NCBI GenBank assembly: GCA_017503015.1
Contig: JAFVTX010000024.1
Coordinates: 1 to 41,379 of the forward strand
Source: Fibrobacter sp.
GTDB taxonomy: Bacteria > Fibrobacterota > Fibrobacteria > Fibrobacterales > Fibrobacteraceae
Direction of reading: 5' to 3'
DNA: 41,379 nucleotides
Below are positions 24,183 through 32,996 of this stretch, piece after piece (the stretch's first letter is position 1; each line of letters begins with the position of its first letter). The translations under genes were made by a program, and so were the position numbers. Below the pieces are notes generated by a model. That model did no database searches, was not told the origin of the DNA, and saw only the letters and a list, made by a program, of their open reading frames with translations.

Positions 24183-25034
24183 ATGCGTAGTATCTGCAAG
24201 TGCTTGTTTTTGCTCCTGTGTTTTGGCGTCTGCGCCATTGCCGCTCCAGCCAAGATTTCGGGAGCGGTAGAGTCCAAGACTCCTTTTAGTGGCGACCGCC
24301 TTTTTGCTGTTCTGGATTCTGTAGGTGGCACAGGAACCTGGATGGAATGGGACAGCACCGGCGTAAAAGACCCTTCTATCATGTCGGTGGTTGCACCTTC
24401 CATGAAAACCTCCCAGAAACCCCAGATGGTGTGGGTAATATCTGAGCGGGAAAAGCCCTTGATGGCTATCCTTTTTTCGAAGGGAGCGGGGGAGGTTCTT
24501 GTGTTCTATGAGCTTTCCGCCCTAGATGCCAAACCGGAGCCTCTGAAGCTGAATCCGGAACCGGACCCGCGGGTGTTTCTCCGGGACTACCAGCAGGAAT
24601 CCCCGACGGTCTTTGTCCACCTGGACAAGCCCAACCTGAAAATTTCCATATCCGAAAAACTGATCCGCTTTACCTACGAAAAGGCGGACAAGACGGCGCT
24701 CCGTTACGACAGAGATTTTGCCAAGAAAACCTTTGTAGAAAAACGTTCCGAAGTCCGCAGTTACATGGACTATTTTCGTTATGAATATGCCCTGATGCTT
24801 CGGGCCTTTGTCCAGTCTGTTCGGGGGCTGTTCAACTGGCAACCTTGGCATTGGTACATGGATTCCTGGAATCATTCCGCCTTTATCAAGGCCGATGAAC
24901 TGGAAGCCATTCTTTCGAAAGGATTTCCACCGGAATATGTCACGATTTTCAAGACCAGGGCCGCTACCGGCGAGACGGTGGAATTTCGGGTGAACGGCAA
25001 CGGCTTCTTTGAAATGGATATTTTCGCCCCGTAG
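24183..25034 (+). CDS. Secreted hypothetical protein
   Basis: A 283-residue protein with a Sec signal peptide (LFLLLCFGVCAIAAPAK, cleavage near residue 20). The mature part has a beta-rich first half and an aromatic C-terminal half (RGLFNWQPWHWYMDSWNHSA). No catalytic motif or family is recognised. It lies between the interrupted lipoprotein and porU on the same strand. A link to type IX secretion is possible from position only. No good ribosome site is seen. Confidence 0.6.
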   Translation: MRSICKCLFLLLCFGVCAIAAPAKISGAVESKTPFSGDRLFAVLDSVGGTGTWMEWDSTGVKDPSIMSVVAPSMKTSQKPQMVWVISEREKPLMAILFSKGAGEVLVFYELSALDAKPEPLKLNPEPDPRVFLRDYQQESPTVFVHLDKPNLKISISEKLIRFTYEKADKTALRYDRDFAKKTFVEKRSEVRSYMDYFRYEYALMLRAFVQSVRGLFNWQPWHWYMDSWNHSAFIKADELEAILSKGFPPEYVTIFKTRAATGETVEFRVNGNGFFEMDIFAP

Positions 25035-25058
25035 CCAGCTATTTTGTATTTTAGAGAT

Positions 25059-27968
25059 ATGCGCTTGAAATGGTCCACATTGTTGCTTGCCCTGGGTTGC
25101 CTTGCGGTTTCTCATGTGGACGCATCTGTGACCTTTATTGCCCAATTTGCGGTTGGCGACAAGAATGTGGCCACCTTTAGCGAAGACGGTCTCTATGCGG
25201 TGGATTTTGCAACAATCAAGAAGGCCCTGGTCCAAAACAAGAGGCAGGGAGACCTGGATGGGATCCAGGTCGAAAAACTCTGCGTTTATGCGGCTTCTCC
25301 CGACACCTTGAGCGACAAGGTGCCCGAAAAGGCCAAGCTAGAACCGGACCAGACCTTTGAAATCCCTATTGAGGTTCGGGACAAGAACGGAAACGGAATC
25401 TTCGACGCTGGTGATACGCTCCTTTTTGTGGGGTACGGCACTTCTATTTGGAAACGCGTCGATTCAGAGGACCCGTCCTTTGAAACGGGCAAGATGGACT
25501 ATTTCCATTCACATTCGCCCTATTCCTTTTACCAGAACTTTCAGCTGGGCTGGAAATCCTCTGGCAAGGGACTTCGTTTGAATGATTACTTGAAGGAACC
25601 ATCCGGTACGGGCAAGAGCATAGAATGGATGCGCTACGTCCGCGCAGAAAAAGAGGCCATCTTGCGGGATACCTATTATGGTCGTGAAGGAGACTGGGAA
25701 AGTTCTTCGGGTAGAGAATGGTTTTGGCTTTGGCATAGCCGTCTAGATTCTACCACCTATTCCAATTCGGACCTGATTCAGCCGCAGGTTCAAGATTTAC
25801 CTGGGCGAATTGCAGGTGGAAAGGAATTTTTGGGGGTGTCCTACTTCCCGTATAGATCTCTTTGGCGCTCTTTTGCCGAAAAGTCCGATGATCAGAAGCA
25901 CGATTTGGAAATGTCCGGCAAGTCTTATCAGGAACGGATGGACGGTATTGATTTTTCCATGACGGTGAATGGAAAGAAGCTACCCCGCAGTACCGCCACC
26001 TTGATGCCGGGCAATACTTTCCGTCTGGGTAATCCAGGGCTCAAGGACAAGGGAAATAGTTTCGGCTTGACGATGTTGCCTAACGATTACCAGTTCGACC
26101 GTTTTGACGGTTACACGCTGGCCTATCAGTGGACTCCTGCGGTGGATTCGGCAGAATGGCTTTTGCCGGGCCGAGTATCTGGAGTTATACAGATTCCCGT
26201 TGGCAAAGATGCAAATCTTCAGATTATGAAGTTTGTAAACTATCGTCAGGTGGGCCTTTTGCAGGTGAAAAATGGCGTTGCAAAGGATAGTGTAGCTGCT
26301 TCCGATGATGTGCGTTATCTGGTCTACAAGAAAAATGTGTACAGAAACACTATTAGCGTGGTTAGCCAAGCTGTTAAACCCGCAGGGGTGATTTCGGATA
26401 TTTCTAGAATTGATTCCCGTACGGAATATTTGATCGTATCGCCGTCGGAATTTCTGAATGGAGCCGTAGCCCTAGGAAAATTCCGCTCCGATGGCTCTGC
26501 CGTGACCACAATCCCGACTGCGGTTGTTGCCGTAGAAGATATTTATGCAAGGTATACAGGTGGCGCTGTTTCTCCTGTGGCAATCCGCAATTATGTAGCC
26601 TATGCGAAGACCCGTTGCAATAAACTCAAATATGTGCTTCTCTTGGGTTCGGGTCATTATGATTACCGCGGAATCAATACGAAGTTAGGTCCGAACTATA
26701 TGCCGCCCTATGAAAAGGAATCTGTGGCAAGCGATGATTTCTTTGGTGCACTTGAACCTGGTGAACTAATTTTGTACGGTAAGTACGATTTAGATGTTGC
26801 CGTAGGTCGTTTACCGGTATCCACAGAACAGGAATTGTCCCACTACATGGACAAGGTCCGGGAATACGAGAAGGTGGGACTCTATGACCATTCGGAATGG
26901 CGGTCCACGCTGCTGCTCGCTGCCGATGACGCACTCAACAGCCATATCGTAGACTATACGGAACATACCAAACTGCAAGAAATGCTTGCAAGGTCTATCG
27001 ATAGTATGGCCACGGCCCAGAATCACCAGTGGAATCTGAAAAAGATGTATTTGCTGGATTACCCGGCCGATGCCTCGGGACAAAAAAAGGATGCGGTTGA
27101 TGATTTTGTCAACATGATAAACCAAGGCGCATTGATTACGGCCTATTTTGGTCATGGATCCATGACGGATTGGGCTTCTGAAGGACTTTTGAAGCCTAGC
27201 TACATAGCGAAAATTTCCAACAGGGGCCGCCTGACTATTCTCAATTCTTTTTCTTGTACCGTGGGACGTTTTGATATGGGCAATGCGCGATCCTTATCCG
27301 AAGAATTCGTGCTGGCATCTCAAGTAGGCTCTATTGCGTCTATTGGTTCGACAAGAGAAACTTTTGCCGATTACAACGAGGCTTTCGGAAGAGCTTTTTT
27401 GATTTCTTTGCTAAAGACGGAGGGCATGCTTGTCGGAGACGCGTATCGGAATGCTAAAAATTCTGTAGGGGTGGGCTATAGCCGCCAGCGATACAATAAC
27501 GAACTCTATGTGTTGATAGGGGAGCCTGTTCTTCAGATGCCCAAGGCCTCTATGAAGGTTTCTTTCGATGCCGAAATGGATACCCTGAAGGCCCTTGACA
27601 AGGTAAGGCTTTCTGGAAATGTTTCGGGCATGAAAGATGGGTATATTGGAATATCTTTGCATGAGGGCAAGCGAAGCAAGAGGCTGTTTAATGGTCTAGA
27701 CGTAGAAGATGATACTGTGGATGTTGTTTTTGATGGTTCTCTGATACATTCCCAGGTTGTCCCCGTTCGTGGAGGCCGGTTTGAAACGGAATTTATTTCT
27801 CCAAGAAAACTTTCTTTTGGCGATACTGCCGCCCGGTTGAGCGCCTGGGCATATTCGTCGAAGGATAGGGCCGTTGGTAGATTCTTGAAAAGGAAAATCT
27901 TGATTTCTGGAGTTTCTACATTTGCGGATTCTATCCATGATCAGACGCCACCTTCGATACAGGTGTAG
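25059..27968 (+). CDS. porU: Type IX secretion sortase-like C25 peptidase PorU, interrupted by TAG
   Basis: 969 codons up to an in-frame TAG. ATG 25059 opens a signal peptide (LLLALGCLAVSHVDA); the TTG further upstream is less likely. The C25 gingipain-type peptidase has LGSGHYDYRG, the catalytic His699 in AYFGHGSMTDW and the catalytic Cys733 in LNSFSCTVGRFD, then SIGSTRETFADYNEAFGRAF and LIGEPVLQMP. PorU cuts the C-terminal signal of T9SS cargo at the cell surface and attaches A-LPS in Porphyromonas gingivalis. The frame resumes after the TAG for another 214 codons with the typical PorU C-terminus. A TATTTT box lies 6 nt from the ATG. Confidence 0.88.
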   Translation: MRLKWSTLLLALGCLAVSHVDASVTFIAQFAVGDKNVATFSEDGLYAVDFATIKKALVQNKRQGDLDGIQVEKLCVYAASPDTLSDKVPEKAKLEPDQTFEIPIEVRDKNGNGIFDAGDTLLFVGYGTSIWKRVDSEDPSFETGKMDYFHSHSPYSFYQNFQLGWKSSGKGLRLNDYLKEPSGTGKSIEWMRYVRAEKEAILRDTYYGREGDWESSSGREWFWLWHSRLDSTTYSNSDLIQPQVQDLPGRIAGGKEFLGVSYFPYRSLWRSFAEKSDDQKHDLEMSGKSYQERMDGIDFSMTVNGKKLPRSTATLMPGNTFRLGNPGLKDKGNSFGLTMLPNDYQFDRFDGYTLAYQWTPAVDSAEWLLPGRVSGVIQIPVGKDANLQIMKFVNYRQVGLLQVKNGVAKDSVAASDDVRYLVYKKNVYRNTISVVSQAVKPAGVISDISRIDSRTEYLIVSPSEFLNGAVALGKFRSDGSAVTTIPTAVVAVEDIYARYTGGAVSPVAIRNYVAYAKTRCNKLKYVLLLGSGHYDYRGINTKLGPNYMPPYEKESVASDDFFGALEPGELILYGKYDLDVAVGRLPVSTEQELSHYMDKVREYEKVGLYDHSEWRSTLLLAADDALNSHIVDYTEHTKLQEMLARSIDSMATAQNHQWNLKKMYLLDYPADASGQKKDAVDDFVNMINQGALITAYFGHGSMTDWASEGLLKPSYIAKISNRGRLTILNSFSCTVGRFDMGNARSLSEEFVLASQVGSIASIGSTRETFADYNEAFGRAFLISLLKTEGMLVGDAYRNAKNSVGVGYSRQRYNNELYVLIGEPVLQMPKASMKVSFDAEMDTLKALDKVRLSGNVSGMKDGYIGISLHEGKRSKRLFNGLDVEDDTVDVVFDGSLIHSQVVPVRGGRFETEFISPRKLSFGDTAARLSAWAYSSKDRAVGRFLKRKILISGVSTFADSIHDQTPPSIQV

Positions 27969-28613
27969 ACTTGTTACAGCGGAGGAATCAACACCTCCTT
28001 TGCCGATGGGGAATCTGTAAAAATGCAGTTCCCGGCATGCCTTCAGGTGACCATCGAGGATTCTACCGCCATTGATTTCCGAGAACAACCCGACGAAGGA
28101 ATTAGTTTTGAAATTGTGGGTGTGGAACACCCGTACCACCCGGGACCGTTTTTGGAGCAGACTTCCAAGAAGGTTGTGGTCCGCAAGACTTTCAATGCCG
28201 AAAACTACCCCGAAGGCAAATACGTTTTCAAGGTCCGCGCACAAGATGTCTTGGGCAATGTGGCCACCAAGACCTTGAATCTGGAACTGACCGAAGAAAT
28301 GAAGTCCGGCTTGCAGGATGTTTTCAACGTGCCGAATCCCATGGGCAAGAAGGGAACGACTTTCTATTTCAAGAACCTGGCCGTGAACCGCAATTCTATG
28401 GTGAACATCTTTATATACAACCAGAATGGTCGCTTGGTGAAGGTCATCAAAAATGCTGTCTCGGGCATGACCCGCTGGGATGGTCGTGACAATCACGGAA
28501 GGCTTTTGGCCAACGGGCTATACCATTATGTGGTCCGTAGCGAAGTGGAGGCTTCGGACGGGTTCAAAAAGAAAACTTGGACAAAGAAACAAAAATTGCT
28601 TATATCGAGGTAA
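27969..28613 (+). pseudogene. porU: PorU C-terminal part beyond the in-frame TAG
   Basis: The same frame as porU continues directly after TAG (27966-27968) with coding-like sequence (CYSGGINTSFADGESVKMQF). It ends in a FlgD-like/CTD beta-sandwich: VFNVPNPMGKKGTTFYFKN, then WDGRDNHGRLLANGLYHYVV. PorU homologues carry such a domain at the C-terminus, so the full gene would be 25059-28613 (about 1184 codons). If not read through, the encoded PorU lacks it. An internal ATG (28023) has no useful ribosome site. Confidence 0.8.
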
Positions 28614-28615
28614 AA

Positions 28616-29467
28616 ATGGATTTGCGTGAAAAACCTGGAAAGATTCAGAAACTGCTGGAATTGTTTTTGAGATTCCGCCTGATTTCGGTGGTACTTCTTG
28701 TTGTTTTGTCCGTGACTTTTGTGGCGACCCGCTGGCAGGCCATGGTCTCAATGCCGGTGGCCTCTTCGGAATCTTTGGGAATGTGGCTGGCTGAACATGG
28801 GGGCTTTGCATCTCTGTGGCAGGGAGGCCAGTATCTCGCCGTTTCTGCGGTGGCCATGGTGGTTCTGCTGTTTGTGTTTGCAGGAATCCGAGGCGGTATT
28901 GCAGGTTTGTTTGGCCTCAGTGCCATGGTTTTTGCCTTGTACGCCCTGGACGGTGCCGAAAGCATGGTCCTGATATTCTATGGAGCGTTTGCCGGCGTGG
29001 CTCTGCTCCTTTTGCTCTTTGCAAAACTGGGCGTTGCCAATGTGCTTTTCCCCTTTGCCTTTAGCTGGGTGCTATTGACTGCAATGGTAGCATTGCTGCC
29101 GGCCTTTGCTCCAGCCTTTTTGCTATGGGCGGTTTTCTCCGCTGTCGGCTTTGCATCGGTCTTGGCTTTGGCCCTTGTCTCTGCAAAACATCTTGCCGAA
29201 GGGACTCCCCAGGCAGGAGCCCTGATCCGTAGCGGCAAAAAGCTGTTGATTCCGGTGACGGTGTCGTCCCTTTTGGCGGTGGCGGCTTTGTTGTTCGATA
29301 TGGACAAGTCGGCTGTTTCTGGCGTGAAGGTGGCGGAAGCAGCCGTGTCGTGGCTTGCCTTCAACTTGTGGTTCTACGTGTTCCTGTTTCCGGTGGTTTC
29401 TTTTGCACCGTGGGAAAGGCTCCGTTCCAAGGAACGCAAAGTCAAGCTGAAAGAAAAGAAGAAGTAG
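28616..29467 (+). CDS. Polytopic membrane protein coupled to porU
   Basis: A 283-residue inner-membrane protein with about seven hydrophobic segments and a strongly basic C-terminus (LRSKERKVKLKEKKK), which points to a cytoplasmic tail. No family is recognised. Its ATG at 28616 comes right after the porU stop, and the ribosome site GAGG overlaps the porU end, so it is likely translationally coupled to porU. Its TAG is one base from the convergent M23 peptidase stop. A role with the T9SS is suggested by position only. Confidence 0.7.
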   Translation: MDLREKPGKIQKLLELFLRFRLISVVLLVVLSVTFVATRWQAMVSMPVASSESLGMWLAEHGGFASLWQGGQYLAVSAVAMVVLLFVFAGIRGGIAGLFGLSAMVFALYALDGAESMVLIFYGAFAGVALLLLLFAKLGVANVLFPFAFSWVLLTAMVALLPAFAPAFLLWAVFSAVGFASVLALALVSAKHLAEGTPQAGALIRSGKKLLIPVTVSSLLAVAALLFDMDKSAVSGVKVAEAAVSWLAFNLWFYVFLFPVVSFAPWERLRSKERKVKLKEKKK

Positions 29468-29468
29468 T

Positions 29469-30488
29469 CTACGAGCAGCGCAGCACCTGGCCCGGACGAA
29501 TCATGTTGCTCTTGAGGCCGTTGAGCTGTTTGAGCCTGCGTATAGAAATTCCGTATTTTCGGGCAATCTTTCCGAGGCAGTCCCCGCGGCGCACCTTGTA
29601 GTAGCGGTGTTTGGAAAGTTCTTTTTGGTAAAAGTCCTCGTTTTGCTGTAGGGCGACGGGATCAATCTCAGTTTGCTCCCACCTGAATTTTCCGTTTTCG
29701 AAATCAAAGACGGTGGAAGGGTCTATGTAGAGCCCGTTGTAGCGCATCTCGAAATGCAGGTGCGCCCCGAAGGAACGTCCCGTGTTGCCGCCTATACCGA
29801 TGGTGTCGCCTGCTTGCAGGGTGTCGCCGACTTTTACATTCCATTTGGACAAGTGGGCGTACAGCGTGGTGAGGCCGTTCCCGTGGTCGAGAATCACGTA
29901 CTTGCCGTAGCCCCTGCGGCGGCCCTGGTTCCGGGTCTTGACCACCTTGCCTGCAAAGGCGGCTACGATGGTGCGGTCTTCGCCGTGGCAGAGTCCCAAA
30001 TCTACTCCACGGTGCATGCGGTAGGTTCGTATGCCGTAGGGCCCCGAGATGCGCCTGCTTTCGGAGGGCATGGCCGAGGCGGTCATATCCAGGAACAGGG
30101 ACTTGACGGCGGAGTCCGCACTGGCGGAATCGGCGGCGGCCATGTCGGCGGCCAGTTCGGCGTCGGCTTCTTCGCTTTCGGCTCCCGATTCGCTTTCGGC
30201 GCCATCTTCGCCTTCTACGGCTAGGGAGTCGGCTTCGGCAACATCTTCTGTTTCCAGGTTTTCGGCCTCTATTTCGGCCAGCTCCTGCTGGATAAGCTTT
30301 TCGGCTTCGGTGAGTTCGACTGCACCAGCTGGATTTTCGGCGGTTTCGGCAGGAACTTCGCTTAAGGATTCAGCGCCTGATTCTATAGGCTGCTCTACCA
30401 GGGGCACGGCATTTTCGGCCATGCCATCTTCCTTTGCCCAGAGGCAGAGGGGGAGGGAGAACAGGAGTATGGAAACGACGCGTTTCAT
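29469..30488 (-). CDS. M23 (LytM-type) metallopeptidase with C-terminal LysM
   Basis: A 339-residue exported protein with signal peptide (LLFSLPLCLWAKE). Residues about 25-130 are a low-complexity Glu/Ala/Ser region. The M23 domain has the zinc ligands His159 and Asp163 in MHRGVDLG and the catalytic HLHFEMR motif, so an active endopeptidase is expected. A LysM domain for glycan binding ends the protein (YYKVRRGDCLGKIARKYGIS, then LNGLKSNMIRPGQVL). It probably cuts peptidoglycan cross-links or activates amidases. A TATATT box lies 12 nt upstream of the ATG. Confidence 0.92.
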   Translation of the reverse strand: MKRVVSILLFSLPLCLWAKEDGMAENAVPLVEQPIESGAESLSEVPAETAENPAGAVELTEAEKLIQQELAEIEAENLETEDVAEADSLAVEGEDGAESESGAESEEADAELAADMAAADSASADSAVKSLFLDMTASAMPSESRRISGPYGIRTYRMHRGVDLGLCHGEDRTIVAAFAGKVVKTRNQGRRRGYGKYVILDHGNGLTTLYAHLSKWNVKVGDTLQAGDTIGIGGNTGRSFGAHLHFEMRYNGLYIDPSTVFDFENGKFRWEQTEIDPVALQQNEDFYQKELSKHRYYKVRRGDCLGKIARKYGISIRRLKQLNGLKSNMIRPGQVLRCS

Positions 30489-30514
30489 AGATGTGTGGCT
30501 AATATAGAATAATT

Positions 30515-30630
30515 GTTAGGGATTAGAGGGGGTAGGATTTTAAACGAAAGAACTCCCGCCTGTTTGCCCTCGTTATGGTTGTTTTTTTGCTATTTCCTGT
30601 TTACTAACCACTAACCACTAGCCACTATTT
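30515..30630. repeat. Heptamer-repeat element upstream of glyQS
   Basis: The right arm 30603-30630 is ACTAACC, ACTAACC, ACTAGCC, ACTATTT. The left arm 30515-30535 is GTTAGGG, ATTAGAG, GGGGTAG, loosely complementary. The unpaired centre contains a stretch (30565-30594) nearly identical to the lipoprotein signal coding region at 23461-23491. Confidence 0.75.
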
Positions 30631-30632
30631 TC

Positions 30633-30640
30633 TAAATTTG
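30633..30640 (+). promoter_or_regulatory. Candidate glyQS promoter box TAAATTTG
   Basis: TAAATTTG lies 28 nt before the glyQS ATG and fits TAnnTTTG. A ribosome site (AAAAGGA) lies between. The box directly follows the heptamer array. Confidence 0.6.
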
Positions 30641-30668
30641 CTCGCATAAAAATCAAAAGGACTCTAAA

Positions 30669-32081
30669 ATGGCAAAGAAAGTTCAGGATGCCCTCAAGGA
30701 CATCATCTCCCTCTGCAAGCGCCGCGGTTTCATTTTCCCCGGCTCCGAAATTTACGACGGCCTCGCCAACACTTGGGACTACGGTCCGTATGGCGTGGAA
30801 CTGAAGCGCAACATCAAGAACCTCTGGTGGAAGAAGTTCGTGACCAGCCGCCAGGACGTGCTCGGTCTCGACAGCTCTATTCTCTTGAACCCCCGCGTTT
30901 GGAAGGCCTCTGGCCACGTGGGCAACTTCTCTGACCCGCTGGTGGACTGCCTCGCTTGCCACGAACGTTTCCGTGCCGACCAACTTTTGGAAGACAAGCT
31001 CGGCGAAGGCTGCTGCGCCGGCAAGAACTTTGACGAAGTCCACCAGATGATGATGGACAACAAGATTGAATGCCCGACCTGCGGCAAGACCGACTGGACC
31101 AAGCCCCGCGCATTCAACCTGATGTTCCAGACTGAAATCGGCGTGATCGAAGGCGAAGGCAACAAGGTCTACCTCCGTCCGGAAACCGCTCAGGGTATTT
31201 TCGTTGACTTCAAGAACATTGTCGATAACGTCCGCCCGCGCATCCCGTTCGGTGTGGGCCAGATTGGTAAGAGCTTCCGTAACGAAATCACTCCGGGTAA
31301 CTTCATCTTCCGTACCCGCGAATTCGAACAGATGGAACTGGAATTTTTCTGCGAACCGGGCACCGAACTGGAATGGTACAACTTCTGGCGCAAGTATTGC
31401 TTCGACTGGTTGGTGAACGACCTGGGCGTGAACAAGGAAAAGCTCCGCCTCCGCGAACATGCCAAGGAAGAACTTTCTCACTACTCCAACGGTACCACCG
31501 ACATCGAATACGAATTCCCGTTCGGTTGGGGCGAACTCTGGGGTATCGCAAGCCGTACGAACTACGACTTGACGCAGCACCAGAACGAATCCAAGGTCAA
31601 GCAGGAATACATTGACCCGGTGCAGAACAAGCGCTATATTCCGTACGTGGTGGAACCGTCCCTCGGTGTGGAACGCCTGCTGTTGGTGCTCCTCTGCGAC
31701 GCCTACGACGTTGAAAAGCTCGAAAACGACGAACGTACCGTGCTCCATTTCGACCCGAAGATTGCTCCGGTGAAGGTTGCCGTTCTCCCGCTGGTGAAGA
31801 AGGGCCAGGTGAAGGCCAAGGCCGAAGAGCTCTACCAGAAGCTCCTGAACCGCTGGAACGTGGAATACGACGAAACCCAGTCCATCGGCAAGCGCTACCG
31901 CCGTCAGGACGAACTCGGCACGCCGTTCTGCGTGACTGTGGACTTCGACACGGTGGGCGAGGGTGAATCCGATCCGGCAAAGCTCGGCTTCGTGACGGTT
32001 CGCGAACGCGACTCCATGAAGCAGGAACTGGTGAAGATCGACGAACTCGAAGCTTACCTGTCCGCAAAGCTCGGCTGTTAA
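30669..32081 (+). CDS. glyQS: Glycyl-tRNA synthetase (single-chain, class II)
   Basis: A 470-residue cytosolic enzyme that charges tRNA-Gly. It is the homodimeric type shared with eukaryotes, not the alpha2beta2 GlyQ/GlyS pair. Motifs include RRGFIFPGSEIYDGLANTWD, YGPYGVELKRNIKNLWW, FNLMFQTEIG, YLRPETAQGIFVDFKN, the class II motif 2 GKSFRNEITPGNFIFRTREF, motif 3 EPSLGVERLLLVLLCDAY, and the C-terminal anticodon-binding fold. Codon choice is strongly biased (almost all GAA, CTC and AAG type codons), as expected for a highly expressed gene. Confidence 0.96.
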   Translation: MAKKVQDALKDIISLCKRRGFIFPGSEIYDGLANTWDYGPYGVELKRNIKNLWWKKFVTSRQDVLGLDSSILLNPRVWKASGHVGNFSDPLVDCLACHERFRADQLLEDKLGEGCCAGKNFDEVHQMMMDNKIECPTCGKTDWTKPRAFNLMFQTEIGVIEGEGNKVYLRPETAQGIFVDFKNIVDNVRPRIPFGVGQIGKSFRNEITPGNFIFRTREFEQMELEFFCEPGTELEWYNFWRKYCFDWLVNDLGVNKEKLRLREHAKEELSHYSNGTTDIEYEFPFGWGELWGIASRTNYDLTQHQNESKVKQEYIDPVQNKRYIPYVVEPSLGVERLLLVLLCDAYDVEKLENDERTVLHFDPKIAPVKVAVLPLVKKGQVKAKAEELYQKLLNRWNVEYDETQSIGKRYRRQDELGTPFCVTVDFDTVGEGESDPAKLGFVTVRERDSMKQELVKIDELEAYLSAKLGC

Positions 32082-32090
32082 TGAGACGCA

Positions 32091-32114
32091 GAGGAAAGGG
32101 CTTTCCCTTTCCTC
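32091..32114. terminator. Perfect hairpin after glyQS
   Basis: GAGGAAAGGG, loop CTTT, CCCTTTCCTC: a perfect 10-bp stem 10 nt after the stop codon. A T-run is missing, so it may be an attenuator-like or mRNA-end-protecting hairpin. Confidence 0.6.
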
Positions 32115-32156
32115 TGGACTCCTTTCCCTTTATGCAAAATGAGTTGTTAAGCGGCT

Positions 32157-32200
32157 ACACATTACACATTAAAAAAGGGCCCGAAACGGGTTCTTTTTTT
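32157..32200 (+). terminator. Two heptamers plus Rho-independent terminator
   Basis: ACACATT occurs twice in tandem (32157-32170) and runs directly into the hairpin AAAAAAGGGCCCG, loop AAA, CGGGTTCTTTTTTT (32171-32200), which pairs over its full length with G-U wobbles. This ends the glyQS transcript. It is the smallest member of the heptamer family. Confidence 0.75.
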
Positions 32201-32307
32201 ATATTCTTGATTATCTGGGGTGGCGTATTGAGTCCATATGTCTTGACACGTTCCCGCATTATTGTTATTTATTGAAAAAGCGTTCCACCTTTAAAAAAGG
32301 AAGTCCA

Positions 32308-32982
32308 ATGAAAAAACTAGTCTTTGGGGGTCTTGCCGTAGCCGCTTCTGTTATGGTTGCTTGTTCCGACGATTCCTCGTCCTCTGATGAACCCCAGGTA
32401 TCTTGCCTTATGTCGGTTGTCATGGAAGACGAATTGATTCCTTATCTATGCATGCAGGCCCCGGAATCGGCAAAGGATTCCGTTGCAGAAGAGTGCGCTG
32501 ACTTGACTGATGGGGGGCTCACCTTGAAAGCCTCCTGGCAAGAAACGGGTTGCGATGCACAAAACGCTAAGAATACCTGCGAATCCGATGATGGTTCGTC
32601 CATTTTCGTTTATGATAAGACTGTGGCCAAGCAAAGCTGCGAAGAATTGCTTGCAGACGATGAAGAAGAGGATGATGATTTTGACATTGAGGAAGATATT
32701 GTCGTGGATAGCACCAAGGTAATGTCTTTCTATAACAAAAAAATGGAGGTGTGCGTAGAGTATAAACTTGCCGCTACATTGAAATCAAGCGTGACGCAGT
32801 TTGCAAGTGATGACAAGGACATAGAATTTATCGACGGGTGCGCCTCCGTGGAAAAAGAACCTGTGCAAACCTGCGATGACGATAACGGCTTTGATACGAT
32901 TGTCGTAAATTATTACTCGGACGAAGACAAGGGCAAGACCTGCGAAGAACTAGCCCCCTTTCAAAAAGTCGAAACTAAATAG
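32308..32982 (+). CDS. Cysteine-rich lipoprotein with internal repeat
   Basis: A 224-residue exported lipoprotein. The signal is MKKLVFGGLAVAASVMVAC, followed by SDDSSSSDE. The start is placed at ATG 32308, which has AAGGAAG upstream; an earlier TTG is less likely. The mature protein has many cysteines. Two related units are visible: GCDAQNAKNTCESDDGSS...SCEEL and GCASVEKEPVQTCDDDNGFD...TCEEL. They are separated by an acidic linker. The function is unknown. The clostripain-type lipoprotein gene follows 14 bp downstream. Confidence 0.75.
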   Translation: MKKLVFGGLAVAASVMVACSDDSSSSDEPQVSCLMSVVMEDELIPYLCMQAPESAKDSVAEECADLTDGGLTLKASWQETGCDAQNAKNTCESDDGSSIFVYDKTVAKQSCEELLADDEEEDDDFDIEEDIVVDSTKVMSFYNKKMEVCVEYKLAATLKSSVTQFASDDKDIEFIDGCASVEKEPVQTCDDDNGFDTIVVNYYSDEDKGKTCEELAPFQKVETK

Positions 32983-32996
32983 GAATTCTCTGTGAT

